Source: Phascolarctos cinereus
Lineage: Eukaryota > Chordata > Mammalia > Diprotodontia > Phascolarctidae
NCBI RefSeq assembly: GCF_002099425.1
Contig: NW_018344127.1
Coordinates: 1,208,001 to 1,272,000, forward strand
Reading direction: 5' to 3'
DNA: 64,000 nucleotides
A model generated the notes under the pieces. It was not told the DNA's origin, did no database searches, and was given only the letters and a program-made list of their open reading frames with translations. A program made the position numbers and the translations under genes. Each line of letters starts with the position of its first letter. The stretch's first letter is position 1. Positions 35,301 through 48,200 of this stretch are shown here, in pieces.

Positions 35301-38300
35301 GCCTTCCTGAGTCCCTTGGTGGTGGAGAAGATTGGACATTGTCCTTTCAGTCCCTGTAATCCCGAGCTCAGATAGCTTCACATTGTGGCTGTCTTATTTG
35401 TGGGAGCTGAGTTCTTAAAGGTGCCTTAAAACAGCAGATTGTTTTTAAATGCTTGTGGTGTTCAGAGATAAAAAGTTTGGTCAGTAAACAGTTATGAAGC
35501 ACCTATTATGTACCAGGCACTGGGATTACAAATAAGAAAAAGAAGGACCATCCCTGGCCTTAAGGAATTTATCATCGAGTAGAGGGAGACAGCATACACA
35601 GGGGAGAAGGGGATGCCAGAGGGTCCTGAGGGCAGGGGTCTGATTATGGAGTGAGACCGAGCAGACGGGCTGATGGGAAATGGAGGGAGGTTCAGAGCCC
35701 CCTCTAGAGGATCCCTGCCCACAGACAGCTTATGCTCCTGTAGCGAGGATCGCTGCAGTGGAGCCCCAGCACAGTGGGTCTTAGCGCCCTCTGGCCTCTT
35801 TGGGTTCAGTTGAGGCGCGGTCCCATCAGGTGATCGGCTGCCCTGGGCAGGTGGGTGGGTGTTGTTCTGTGCCTGGCCCCCCTCTCTTCTCTGCAGCCCC
35901 TCTGGTATGGTCAGTCCTGGCGTCCCCATCTCTGCCTGCTTTCATGCTTCGGTGACTTTGTCTTGGTGGGTGCCTCCCCGCGGGACAGTCTTGACATGCT
36001 CTCATTTCCCCCTCCCCTCTAGCAATCGGGTCGGACGGTCTTTGTTGCCAGAGCCGAGAAGTAAAGGAATGGCATGGGTGTCGGTCGACTAAAGGAGTGA
36101 TGAAAGGTAGCTGTGCCCACTAGCTGTGCTTCCTGGGTGCTGGTGAGGGGTTGGTGACAGCATAGACCAGGAGAGATGGGTTCACTTAAGCACTGACTGT
36201 CTGCCAGGCACGGTGGCCAGCGATGGGGAGACAAAGACAGAAATGGGGCAGAAAAAACTGGGGGATGACTGGTGCCCCAACAAGTAAAACCAGAGCAGTT
36301 GGGGCAAGAGAAGGTCTTGGAGGAGGCTTTAATTAAAGAAAGAGGTGGGAAGGATAGGGAGAGCGTCTTGTCCCCATTATGGCGGGTGGCCTGCACAGTC
36401 CTCTTACCTATATCTTTGCCCCTCCCAGCTTCAGAACTTTAAAGTCAAGTGTGGGTTGGGATTAGCCATTTCTCTGGCTGGATGATGTCTGAATGATCTT
36501 TTCTAAAATCTTTGTATCGATAGGAAAACACTACTATGAGGTGTCCTGTCACGACCAAGGCTTGTGCAGAGTTGGATGGTCGACTGCCCAGGCTTCCCTC
36601 GATTTGGGTGCGTTCGCCCCACACGTTGCAGCTTCCCGGCCGACATGGGTGGGGTGCCCTTTTTTTCCCCCCAGAAATAACTGGAAAGACAGCAGATGTA
36701 ATGGTTCCAGACTTGAGCTTCCTGGCATATTGAAAAAACTGTAATTTCCCTTTGGCCAAGCATGAGACTTTGACCGTTTATGTTTTTGTGGCTCTGCCCA
36801 GGAATGCTTTTTCCTGGTCTTCTATTTCTGTGACCTCACCGTAGGTGTACATATTTGTGTAGTTTAGCAGTTTTACACGTTAATTTTTAAGAAGCTAGAG
36901 CTTTGAGGAAGTTCATGGAGGCTGGAGAGGTGCGATTAATAGACTGACAAGCTGCACTTGAACTGTAACTTATGTGTTTGATCCCAAGTCTCTGCCTACC
37001 ATGAAGTGAGCTGACACGAAGGGTGTGTGTTAGACAGCACTGCGATTCAGAGGCCTGGGGCTGAATCTTAGTGCCTTCCCTTCCTGTGCAGCCTGGGCCA
37101 TGTCCTCTTGGCTCTCTGGGCCTCAGTTTCTTTATCGTAAAAACCGAAGGGTTGAACTAGACGACTCCAGAGTGTCCCTTCTGACTGTAAAATCACTCTG
37201 CTATGTTTACTCAGGCAGACAAAGCTCAGGGGACCACAGACTGTACTCTTGAACCAGGAATGGCCTCTACAGCATTTCTGGAAAGTGGGTGTTCAGTTTC
37301 CGACCAAAGTTGTACAGGGATGGGGAAATCCCTGCCTTTAGAATCTTTGAGTCGTCATTAATAGCGTAGCATTTTTTTAAAAGAAGGTTGCTTCCTCGAT
37401 TGGTTTCCTGTTCAGGAGGGCAGAGAGAAGGTTGGAGACTGGCCGTGATGGGCGGTATCAGTTCGAGTGTTGACAAGCGAAAGAAATTAAGTTTGGGGGC
37501 ATTAGCCATGTGCTGACATACAAGTAGTAACTTTGTACAGAGTTGGTGAAGTCTTGTCATCTTACTGTTTAATAAGAAGAGTTTCTTCACATAGGTACCG
37601 ACAAGTTTGGCTTTGGCTTTGGTGGAACTGGGAAAAAATCCCATAACAAACAGTTTGACAATTATGGAGAGGTAAGCAGTTATTGGTGGAAACACGTCAT
37701 TCTTAGGCAGCCCTTGGTCTCTCAGCAAAGTAATATTTGAAGAGGAGTTTTAAGGAAGAAATTTTTTTTAACATCTTTCCCTGAAGCATTTGGTTTTAGG
37801 TTAAGGAACACTGCAAAATTGCAACAGAAAAATGTAGTGGCCTTCATTTATCCTTTGGTTTTTATAATTTTGCCATTTATTAGTCCTGTGAAAACATGTA
37901 AACTTCCTGTCAAACACTGTTTTGATTTTTTTCTTGATTTTAATATTTCAAACATTAGAGTCTGATTTTTCATGTTGGACTAATCTATTAGTGGTTTTTT
38001 TTTGTGCTAGTCTCTTTCAAAACCTAATAAACTTAGTTTGTGGTATAAAATTTATACAGTATACATTAAAAAGATGTATATTAAAAGTTGTAAAGAAGTT
38101 TTTGAAGAGGGTGTCTTTAAAGTTTATTTTGTTGCTACAGTTTGCTATTAATAACTCATTTGTGCTTTTTCATTTTTGCCATTTTAGGAATTCACTATGC
38201 ATGATACAATTGGATGTTACCTGGATGTTGACAAAGGGCAGGTCAAGTTCTCCAAAAATGGTGAGTTCCTTGGGGGTTTTCTACAGAATGAGATCTCAGA

Positions 38301-41300
38301 GTCTTCACTTCCACTAAATTTGGCTATTTTCTCTGTCCTCCCTCCTTTTTTCTTTGAAGGAAAAGACCTTGGTCTAGCTTTCGAAATACCAGCCCATTTG
38401 AAGAACCAAGCGTTCTTTGCTGCATGTGTCTTAAAGGTCAGCGTTTCAGTACACAGTAACGTTAATTATCTTTATTAAAATGTCTATGTCCTTGTGATGC
38501 TATTTGCCCAGTTCTGACTTCTTCCTTTCCTTCTCTTAGAATGCTGAACTGAAATTTAACTTTGGTGAAGAAGAATTTAAATTTCCCCCCAAAGATGGAT
38601 TTGTTGGGCTCTGCAAGGCTTCCGATGGCCATGTTGTGAAATCTCAACACACAGGTATTGTGCTGGGGCCTCTGGGGTCTTGCAAAGGGTAGTGTGAGGG
38701 AGGGGCCGACGGCTACGGACAGCCATCCGGGGAACCAGTGGGTGAGACTGGGATGCACAGGCTTCTGAGTTTCCTGGGAATAGTGATACCTAGGAGGTTT
38801 GTTGCTGGCTGGTAGCAGATTCTTGAGTCTGTCTTTGACTCAAGTAACAGATTGGGAACTGGGCAGTTCTTTTTGGCTGGTGGAGGGCTGGGCAGGGCAC
38901 AACAGCCCCTCTCTATCTTCCCCTCACACACACAGGAGTGGTCTGCCATCAGGGTTCAGGGGAGGCTCCAGCAGTGCTGCAAAACTCTCCCCTGGCTATT
39001 CCCAGGACCTTCCCCCATCCCCCAGCAATTCATCGGTAGCGGGAGGCTGGGCCTGGATGATGGGGCCCTGTTCAGGGTACAGGCCTTGCTGAGGGACCTG
39101 ACCACTGCCATTTGGCATTGTCCACCTGGAAGTGGAGGGGCTTTGTTTATATATTTATTTTGTAATCGTGGGATGGACCTGAGGTTCCCTTCTATTGTAT
39201 TAGCGAGGGTCACTATGAAATGGCATTGGTGAGGCCAGCATTCACATGGGGCAAGGTTAGCTCGTCCTCCTAAAGGCCTTTAGGTATCCATTCTCTCCCA
39301 GCTGGGAAGCTTTTCCCAAACTTTAAAGGGCCCAGGTCTTGCGCTAACAGGGAATTGGGTAAGTGACACCTCCCAGATGTACCGGACGAGTGCCAGGCCT
39401 CTGAAGTGAGCCGACCTGGAGTGGGTCTGGGGGCGCCGTCCTGGCCTACCCTCCCCACCAGGGGCATCGGTCATTTCTTCTTCTCACAGGAAGTGCACAG
39501 GTGGCGCAGACCAAGTTTCTTCCCAACGCTCCCAAAGCCCTCATCGTGGAGCCGTCCCGGGAGTTGGCAGAACAGACTTTGAATAATGTCAAGCAGTTTA
39601 AAAAATACGTGGATAACCCGAAGCTGAGGTAATTAGCCTTCCGGTGCTCTTCCTTGTTGTGAGGCCCCCTGCTTCACCCTCTGCGGTTGAGTGGCAGCCC
39701 GTGACTCCCGGCTCCTTCCTGGAGGTAGATGAGGCTTCAGCAGCTTGGTTACTGTTCTATGTTGATTTGTGTGTCGAAAGATAAGAACTTCAGGCCCCCA
39801 AACCCCATGTCTGCATGTGAGCAATTACAGAAAGTTGGGATGCTGGCTTTACTTTTGGCGCGGTGGGCGGGATCGAGGGAGCCTCATCCGCCAGTGACAT
39901 GCAGGACTGTCCTAGCCGGAGCTCTGGGAGAGCGCCGAGGTCCTTCTGAATTCTGCTGGTCATCACAGTTACCATTCCCAGGGGTAGGGCAGGCTCTGGG
40001 GCCTCCTGACTTCTGGTGGCTCTTCCACCTCTCCATCTCCCAGGGCAGGAAACAGTAGGAAAAGGCCTGGGAGAGCTTTGATGTGGTCCCCCTTGTAACT
40101 GTGGCCTAATCAGGGAGCATGACCCATATAGTATCCCCACCACCCAAAACAGTATTTAAGCACCCGCGAGGTGCAAACAAACACTAAGTGAGGCGGTCCC
40201 AGACTTGACTGTGAGAGATCACAAAAGGCTTCCTGGAGGAAGTGGGATTTGGGTAGAAACGCTTTGGGGCAGGAGCTGGGCATCCTTGAAGGCAGAGTGC
40301 TGTGGGCTCCTTCTAGGTCCGTGGAGAAGACTTTGTGTGTGTCCTGTACCCCCAACTCGTGGTCCACTCCACCCCGGCCAAGGATGTGCTCGATCGTTAG
40401 GGACCTGGTGGGCCTTGACCAAGGGTAGCCGGTCCTCCATCTCTGACCGGCCCTGTGTTTGTTCTCTGGTGCCTTGGAAAACCAGCATGGTCTTTGCTTT
40501 GTTCTTCCTCCAGGGAGCTTCTGATAATCGGTGGTGTGGCAGCCCGGGATCAGCTTTCTGTCCTGGAGCAGGGGGTGAGTTCTCTGTGTCGCAGAGTGCC
40601 AGGGGGTGGTGCAGCGGCTGGGGTTTCTTCTCTTCATGCCTGCAGCGACCCTCACACTCGCTGCCTCCCCACGTCGGCCTCCTGCTGGAGGACCTTCCTG
40701 CCACAAGGCTCTCCCCACCAGTCAGGGACAAACGCTTCCTCATGTCTCATGGGGCAGACGGCACACTGACAACCGTGTGTGATGAGACGCAGACGGTTTG
40801 CTCTGTCACGTGGCAGTGGCTGAGTGGGTCGGCACCACGGCTGAATGAGAGAGACAGATTAGACTCTGGTTTTCCGAGGCCCCGACTGCATCAGGACATC
40901 ACGATCTGGGAAGGCCTTCGTTTGGGCACCCTGTCTACTGGTGCACATTGTGGCCTCTCTGGGCTTTAGACCTTTGGAGTTGCTGACGCAGATTGCTCTG
41001 TGGCCATCCCCTGACTCTGGGCCTCTCTGGGTCCAACCCTGCTGCTTCTGGGACAGCACAGCCCCCAGCCCTTGCAGCTGGCTGGTGCCCGCCAGGATTG
41101 GAGAGCCAGTGTCCCATCTGCCCCCTGAGTCTGGAGCAGAAATAGCAGGATCCGGCTGCGCCTTTAGCTGCCTTGTTCTGGCTCTAACATGTCAGAATTG
41201 TGTGACGTTAGGCAGTCATTCCACCTCAGTGGGTCTCAGTTTTCTCATCTCTCAAATGGGTATTCAGGTTACAGCAGTTAAGTGCTTGAATTTAAGAGGG

Positions 41301-44300
41301 ATGGTGGTATTTGGACTGGCTGTCTCCAAAGTTTGTTGCCAAGAAAACAAAACTGGACAGATTCTGCCTCCCCTTTGTCCATCACTTACCTGGTTTTTGC
41401 TCAGGAGTTCAAAATTCATTTTAATAGAAACATAGGGAAGAAAAATCAGCTACAAATCCTACTTTTCCTTCCAAGCCTCGTGACAAGCGATCTCCTTAGC
41501 ATTCTGGGCCGTGGCCCAGGTTATTAAGGACTGACTGGTTTGCTGTCACTTCTCTTTCTGTCTGTTTCTTGCTTTGTACCTGACTGTGACCTTGTGGGAA
41601 TTCCTTACTGTGTGTGTTTGTACTGACTCTGCCTCTCCCCTCGGGACCTTCAGGTGGATATTGTGGTCGGCACTCCGGGGAGACTGGATGACTTGGTGTC
41701 CACGGGGAAACTCAACTTATCCCAGATTCGATTCTTGGTTCTGGATGAAGCCGTGAGTCAGAGCCCACCGGGTTCTTGGATGGGATTGGGGCCAGGGAGG
41801 CTTTGGGGAAAACCAGCTTCTAGTCTTTGGGTTGGGGTAGGGGGGAGATGGTTGGTCTGATCTCGTACTAGAATCTGCTTCTTCTGAAAATAAAAAGAAT
41901 ACTTAAAGTTTGGTTTATTCCAAAGACCGAGGTGCCTCCTGGGTCGCCCCAAGTGTGGTGCTGGGGACTGTGGGGATCAGAGACCCTGGGCAGCAGTTCC
42001 TCTCCCACTTGGCCCAGGGGGTTGGATGCTGGGCACACATGCTGTGGGCTGCTCACGGAAAGCGTTGCTGTCTTCTTTTCCCTGCAGGACGGGCTTCTTT
42101 CCCAGGGCTATTCGGACTTCATTAATAGGATTCACAATCAGATTCCTCAGATTACTTCTGATGGAAAAAGACTTCAGGTACAAAACATGTCTAATGCCTT
42201 TTCCATCCTACCAGACAGTGTCTTCTGCAGCCAGGTGCTGGAGTTTTCTGCCCTTCCTTAGCTGCCCAGCTCCAATGGCATGTAAGCCCTGCTTGTGGCT
42301 GGGAAGGGGCTGCCTCAGGAGCCCTTCTCTGCCAGCGCCAGGGCCACTGTAAGGCGGAAGATGAAGGGCATGGGACAGGAGGCTTAAAGGACTTTGCAGC
42401 CTTCACAGTGTTATGGGTTTGGGAGCTAGAAATAAGAGAAGTAATTCTAAAAAGCTCTAGCACAGAGGTTCCCAAACTTATTTGGCCTACCATCCCTTTT
42501 CAAAAAAAAAAAAACTTGGCACCTCCCCTGGAAACCTACTTTCTTTAACCTTTTTAACACTTTTTTTTTGGAAATTTGCATCATTTTTAAAAAAAGGGTA
42601 TATTTTTAAAAAAGTGATACATCTTAAATTTAAAAATTTAATTGTAAATTTGTGGTTTTTCCCGCATTGAAATTTTGATGATGCAGTATTGCATCATGTA
42701 ACCGTACAGTATCATATTGTAAACAAGTCGTTGCATACACGTGTTCTGCTGATGCATGCTTGGATTCCCTGCCAACACTTGCTTGTTAAGCCTTGTCAGT
42801 GGACTTGAGCACTGATCGGTTATAACTGGTATTTTGTGTGTTTGGTTGGAAGATAGCATCATCACTACGACTTCACCTCTGTCACACAGCAGATGAAACA
42901 CGTGCAAACAGTTTTTCCGATTTTTCTTCTCTTCTTTCCTTGTGCTTCCACTGCCCCCTTACTTTTGTTTAGTGCTGCCCCCGACAGCACTCGGGGCCTG
43001 GATCATTCCTCAGGAGGTGGTACCACCCACGTTGGGAGCCTCTGCTCTAGCACAAACTCCATTAGACGAGGCCGTCAGGTGCTGTCCCGAGGACTTCCGC
43101 CGATGCAGGGTGGCTCCCGGGACAGCGTCCCCCACCCTGTCACAGATTTCTGTGGGGCGGGTGACTTGACAGCAGACGCTGACTTCCTGGGGCATCAGGG
43201 CTGTTCAGCGGCGGGCTCACGGCCCCGTGCTCTGCTTTCAGGTCATTGTCTGCTCGGCCACCCTCCACTCTTTCGATGTCAAGAAGCTTTCGGAAAAGAT
43301 CATGCATTTCCCGACGTGGGTTGATTTGAAAGGGGAGGATTCGGTCCCCGAGACGGTGCACCACGTTGTTGTTCCTGTGAATCCCAAGACGGACAGACTG
43401 TGGGAGAGGCTAGGCAAAAACCACATCCGTGTAGGTGGCCCTGCTGTGGGGGTGGAATCTGGGGGGGTGGGGTCAGGCTGGGTCAGATGGGCTGCCCTGG
43501 AGCTCCCCTGCTCCGTGAGTAGCGGGCCAGGTTCCCTCAACACTCAGTGTGTAGTTAACCTGGAGATTTTCATTCTCCTTAACCTGAAAATGGAGCTGAG
43601 GGAAGGGGAGAGTCAGTCGCCGGAGAGCTCGGGTTTCTTTTAAAATGACAAACTTGGCTGTGCCAGTGCGTACAAAGGAGGATTGTAGTGCCTTGCACAC
43701 AGTAGGTGCTTAATATATGCTCACAAACAGAAATGACTGTGTGCTAGAGCAGCCAGCTGGGTAGATGTGTGACCAGCTTGTGGGAATTCCGGAGCAGCCA
43801 CCGAATCATGGACTCCTAGGCATGAATAGTCAGTGCCTGCTCAGCTCTGGGGATGCAGAGACCCAGCAGAAATGGTCGCTCCCCACAGGGAGCTTACCAT
43901 CTGGGGGAGGAGGAGTACAGAGCTGCACCAAGTAAACACAGGCTGGTTTCAGAGGGAGGGTGGAGGCTGAGGCTGTGAGGACAGGCCCCAATGAGGGGTG
44001 CTTCTCGGGCTGGGCCTCAAAGTTCTGACTTCAGAACGTCAGCTCCGGAGAGGAACGAGGGGCTCTGTCTGAGGAGGCAGCTGTGAGGGGGCGGGGGATG
44101 TGGGAGGCTCAGATGTGGCTGAACAAGAGCCTGGAGGGCCTCTGCTGTGCCCTGGAGCAGCCCCTGCCCCGCCCCCCTCCCCCCCCCCGGGTCTGAGCAG
44201 AATGGAACAGGAGAGGGTCACCCCTCCCCCAGCTCTCTTGTCTCTGTTGTGCATCCTCATTTCCTTTTCCCCAACCTCCTGGGGCCTGCTTTTGAGGTGC

Positions 44301-45223
44301 TTTGCCAGCCTGTCCCTGGCCTTCTCGATTCAGGGTCTGCCTAGAGTACTCTCCTGGCCCCCATCTGTTTCAGTTACTGGGCCCTTTTAGACCAGAGGAT
44401 GGAAGCCTGTGTCCAAGAGAAGGGCTGTCCCATGGGAGTGGGATTAGGCTCCTTCTCTTCCTTGGCCTCCGAAGGGAGAACCAGGGGGAATTTTGGGCTC
44501 AGTATCAGGGAAAACAGAAGAGTAAGCTGTCCCAAAGGGGAATGGGCTGTTCCCTGTCCTCTCGTGGGCCTGTCTGTCCAGTCGAGGCCCTCGTCACTTC
44601 TCCCCGGGCCTGTTGTGTAGCGTCCTTGGGTCTCTGAACACTCCCATCCCTCCCCCACGGATCCCAGGACGAGGCTCCTGAGCCTCAGGCCTGTGACGTC
44701 CGTCCCATGCTCAAGCGCTGTCCGTGTCTCCCAGCTCGCTCTGGCTTGGCACTTCAGGCCTTCCGAGCCTGGCCCCAGCCCACTTGTCCACCTCCCTTGC
44801 ATGGGATCTGTGTCTTGTTTGCCTTCGTGCATTTGCACTGACCATATTGACCTGGAGTCAGCAGCGTGACACAGCACCCCAAAAGCTCACCCTGTCAGAC
44901 GAAGGGGACGTCCAGAGGGGCAGCGGGGCCACCAGGCTGCTGTGAGGAGGGCCACTTGTCCCGACCAATAGAAAGGGCTCATTGCTCAGGGACTGACAGC
45001 TTTCCGGGAAGCTTCCTGTGTGGGGCAAATGGGGAGGGAGCCCGAGGCCATCTGGTCCGGGCCCCAATTTCCTGGCTCCCTCCGGTGCCCTCACCGCCCG
45101 TTGTTCATGGAGGCTGCGGGTTTCTGACATTAAGAAACTGAAAAGTCTGATACCTAAGCCTAAACGCCTAAGCTGTTTACTTCCCCAACGACCATAAACC
45201 TCAGGGACAGGGATAACCTAATG

Positions 45224-45260
<37 letters not shown>

Positions 45261-48200
45261 TGCGTGCTGTGCACGTTTTTAAAAAACGTGTGTTGGAAAT
45301 CCTGTTTTTTGTTTGTTGTTTGCTAGACTGACGAAGTCCATGCAAAAGATAACACCAGACCTGGCGCCAACAGCCCCGGTGAGTGCGGGAGGGATTCAGA
45401 TCCTGCAGCACAGGCCCTGGAGACTGAGTCAGTCCCGTCCCTGGTGGACCCCTTGGGGCCTCGTTCTTGGCCTGAGATCTGCCTTTTGGCCTCTGCACCT
45501 TCCGTGGGCAGCGGGGCCGCTCTGGGCCCTTCAGCGCCAGCTTAGGCCCCCGTTATGACCTTGAGGCACCGTGCCAGGCCCTGGGGTTAGAAAGACAAAG
45601 AGGAAAGTGTGCCTGCCCTCAGGCCCTCCACTGGGGGCTACGCTGGGCAGAAAGGGAAGCAGATACACGACACATTTATACAGATGCATTTATTTTTTTT
45701 GGCTACGCAGTGGGGTTAAGTGACTTCCCAGGGTCACACAGCTAGTAAGAGTTATGCGTCTGAGGCCAGATTTGAACCCAGGTCCTCCTGAATCCAGGGC
45801 CAGTGCTCTATCCACTGTGCCACCTGGCTGCCCCTTCACAGATTACTTTTCAAAAATCATTAATAAATCTGGCCATTTTATGGGTCACCTTGGCTAATAG
45901 AGATAACAGAATAGTGAAGAGGAAGACCTCCAATTTTGGGTGGGTCCTCCCTGGACTGCGGGACTTGTCCAACTCTTTGTGACCCTGTTTGGGGTTTTCT
46001 TGGCAAAGATACTGGAGTGTTTGTCATTTCCTTCTCTAGCTTATTTTGCAGATGAGGAAACTGAGGCAAACAGGGTGAAGTGCCTTGCCCAGGGTCACCC
46101 ATCTAATAAGTGTCTAGGCTGGGTCTGAACTCAGGTCTTCTGACTCCAGGCTCAGTGCTCTGTCCACTGCACCACCTAGCTGCCCGGGGAGTTAGCCAGG
46201 AAGAGAAGGTAGACTGAGGACCCACGTGACAGAATCCCAGCTCCAGCTAAGTCACAGCCAGAGCTCAGCCCCCAGCTTGCTGATGTTATCTTTCAGATTG
46301 TTTAGCTGCAGCAGCATTAAGTTGGGAAGGAAGCGACCCAGGGCTGGGGGTGTTTGTTTAGCACATTGTCTGCCTTTCATGTGTGTAAACACGCCTCGGC
46401 CTGTGTTTTCCAGGCCCTCGCGTGGCTGGAGCCCCAGGGGTCCCTGTCTCCCTGTCCCGGGGCTTGCCAGGGTTGAGCTGGGGTCCGGTCTCTGCTGTGC
46501 TTGGCTTGCAGAGATGTGGTCTGAGGCCATAAAGATCCTGAAGGGGGAATACACGGTGCGGGCCATCAAAGAGCACAAGATGGATCAGGCGATCATCTTC
46601 TGTCGGACCAAGATAGACTGTGACAACCTGGAGCAGTATTTCATGCAGCAAGGAGGAGGCAAGTTGTTCTCACTTGAGACAGGTCGGGAGCATTTCTCTT
46701 ATTGAACGGTCAGAGGCCTCGCGGAAGTGCGTGTCCAGAATTCCAAGGCAGCTTATGGTTACCGGATCTTCTGGATCCTCACCTGTGCGGAAAACTGGGA
46801 AAAGTCCTTCTGGGTGGGGAAGATTTCCTCCTGACGAACTTGAGCAGAACTGACCGTTTGGTGTTTTATGCGTGGCCTCGAGAGAGGGATGTCTGCCTTG
46901 TTCCGGGGGATGCATCTCTAGCAGATGCTTCCTTCTTGTCTGCCCAGGCTTCTGAGAGTCTGGTGTGTAGGGAGGGAGAGTGCCCAAGCCCGAGCAGCCC
47001 CGCTCCACTCCAGTCCCTCTGAAGCTCAGGGCAGCATCCCTGCCCAGATCCCAGGTGTGCAGGAGAGTCCCTATGTACCCAGTGAAATCGGCCCTTCCCT
47101 CCCTGAGCAGACAGCGTTAAGAAGCTGGGTCTGGTGTTGTCCTGGGAGGCTAGGGGGCTGTGTCCTCATCCCAGGCACCCCAAGGAGGCTGTTGAGGGGG
47201 TTAAGCTCTTATGTCGACTCTTCATCGTTTTTCTGCTCGTCCTCTTGCCCAGTGACCTGTCCCGGCCTTGGTAAGTCCTGCTGCTTCTCTAGCTGAGATC
47301 GGCACACGGTGACCAAGCGCTGGATTGTATGAGGGCTCCTTGGCTGGCCCGCAGCCTCTGGGCTTCCTCGCTGCTCCTCCCCAGCGGTGCACACGGGCGA
47401 GGGTGCAAGGCAGTGAGTGACGTGCTGCAGAGGGCAGGCCCGTGCACCAGCCTCTGCGTCCTGCAGACTTTACAATCCCTCTGGAGCTCATGTTGGTGGG
47501 ACTTCACCTCTGCCCAGCATCAGGCTCACCATGCTTTGTGGTAATTTGGGGGCCCTCCTGTAGCACGACCGTCGTTGGCTCTCTGAGTCGCTCAGTTTTG
47601 AACGTGCCTTTCTCTAGGTCCGGACAAGAAGGGACACCAGTTCTCCTGTGTTTGTCTTCACGGGGACCGAAAGCCTCATGAGAGGAAGCAGAACTTGGAG
47701 AGATTTAAGGTATTGGCATATGGAACAGACCTCCCGTGGCTGGAAGGGCCGGCTCCGGAATGTGCTGCCCTCGCCCTCCAACAGCCTGCGGGACAGACGG
47801 GCCGAGGCGTTGTGGCCCCATTCTGCAGGTGGGAGCAGTGCACTGCTTGGGGGCAGGACTTGAATCCAGGCTCCAGATCAGCCCCCTTTCCCTGCCCTGG
47901 GCAGGCTCGCTAGCCTTTGGGGGCCCCTGGCACTGCCCTGACCAGAAGTTTTAAGTTGATTTGTCTCAGATCTCCTCCACGAGTGCTGATTGCCTCCCAC
48001 TGTCCTTTCTATTCCAGGGGCCTTCCATGAGGGCCCCCTGGATCGGGCATCTATAAGCGGCACCTTTGTGATGACAGTCTCAAGACAGATCATAGCCAGG
48101 ACAACGTTGCTGGGGGCCTGGCTCGTGACGACGTGTGGGCCGTGAGAGTCTGTAGTCAGAGTTTGCGTGCTCCTGGGCAGTGCTGACCCGCAGTGACCGC

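Noticed and set aside
40110-40969. Large overlapping ORFs (202 and 254 codons) in DDX1 intron 13 and exon 14
   Set aside because: The plus-strand frame crosses exon 14 out of frame, and neither product resembles a known family.
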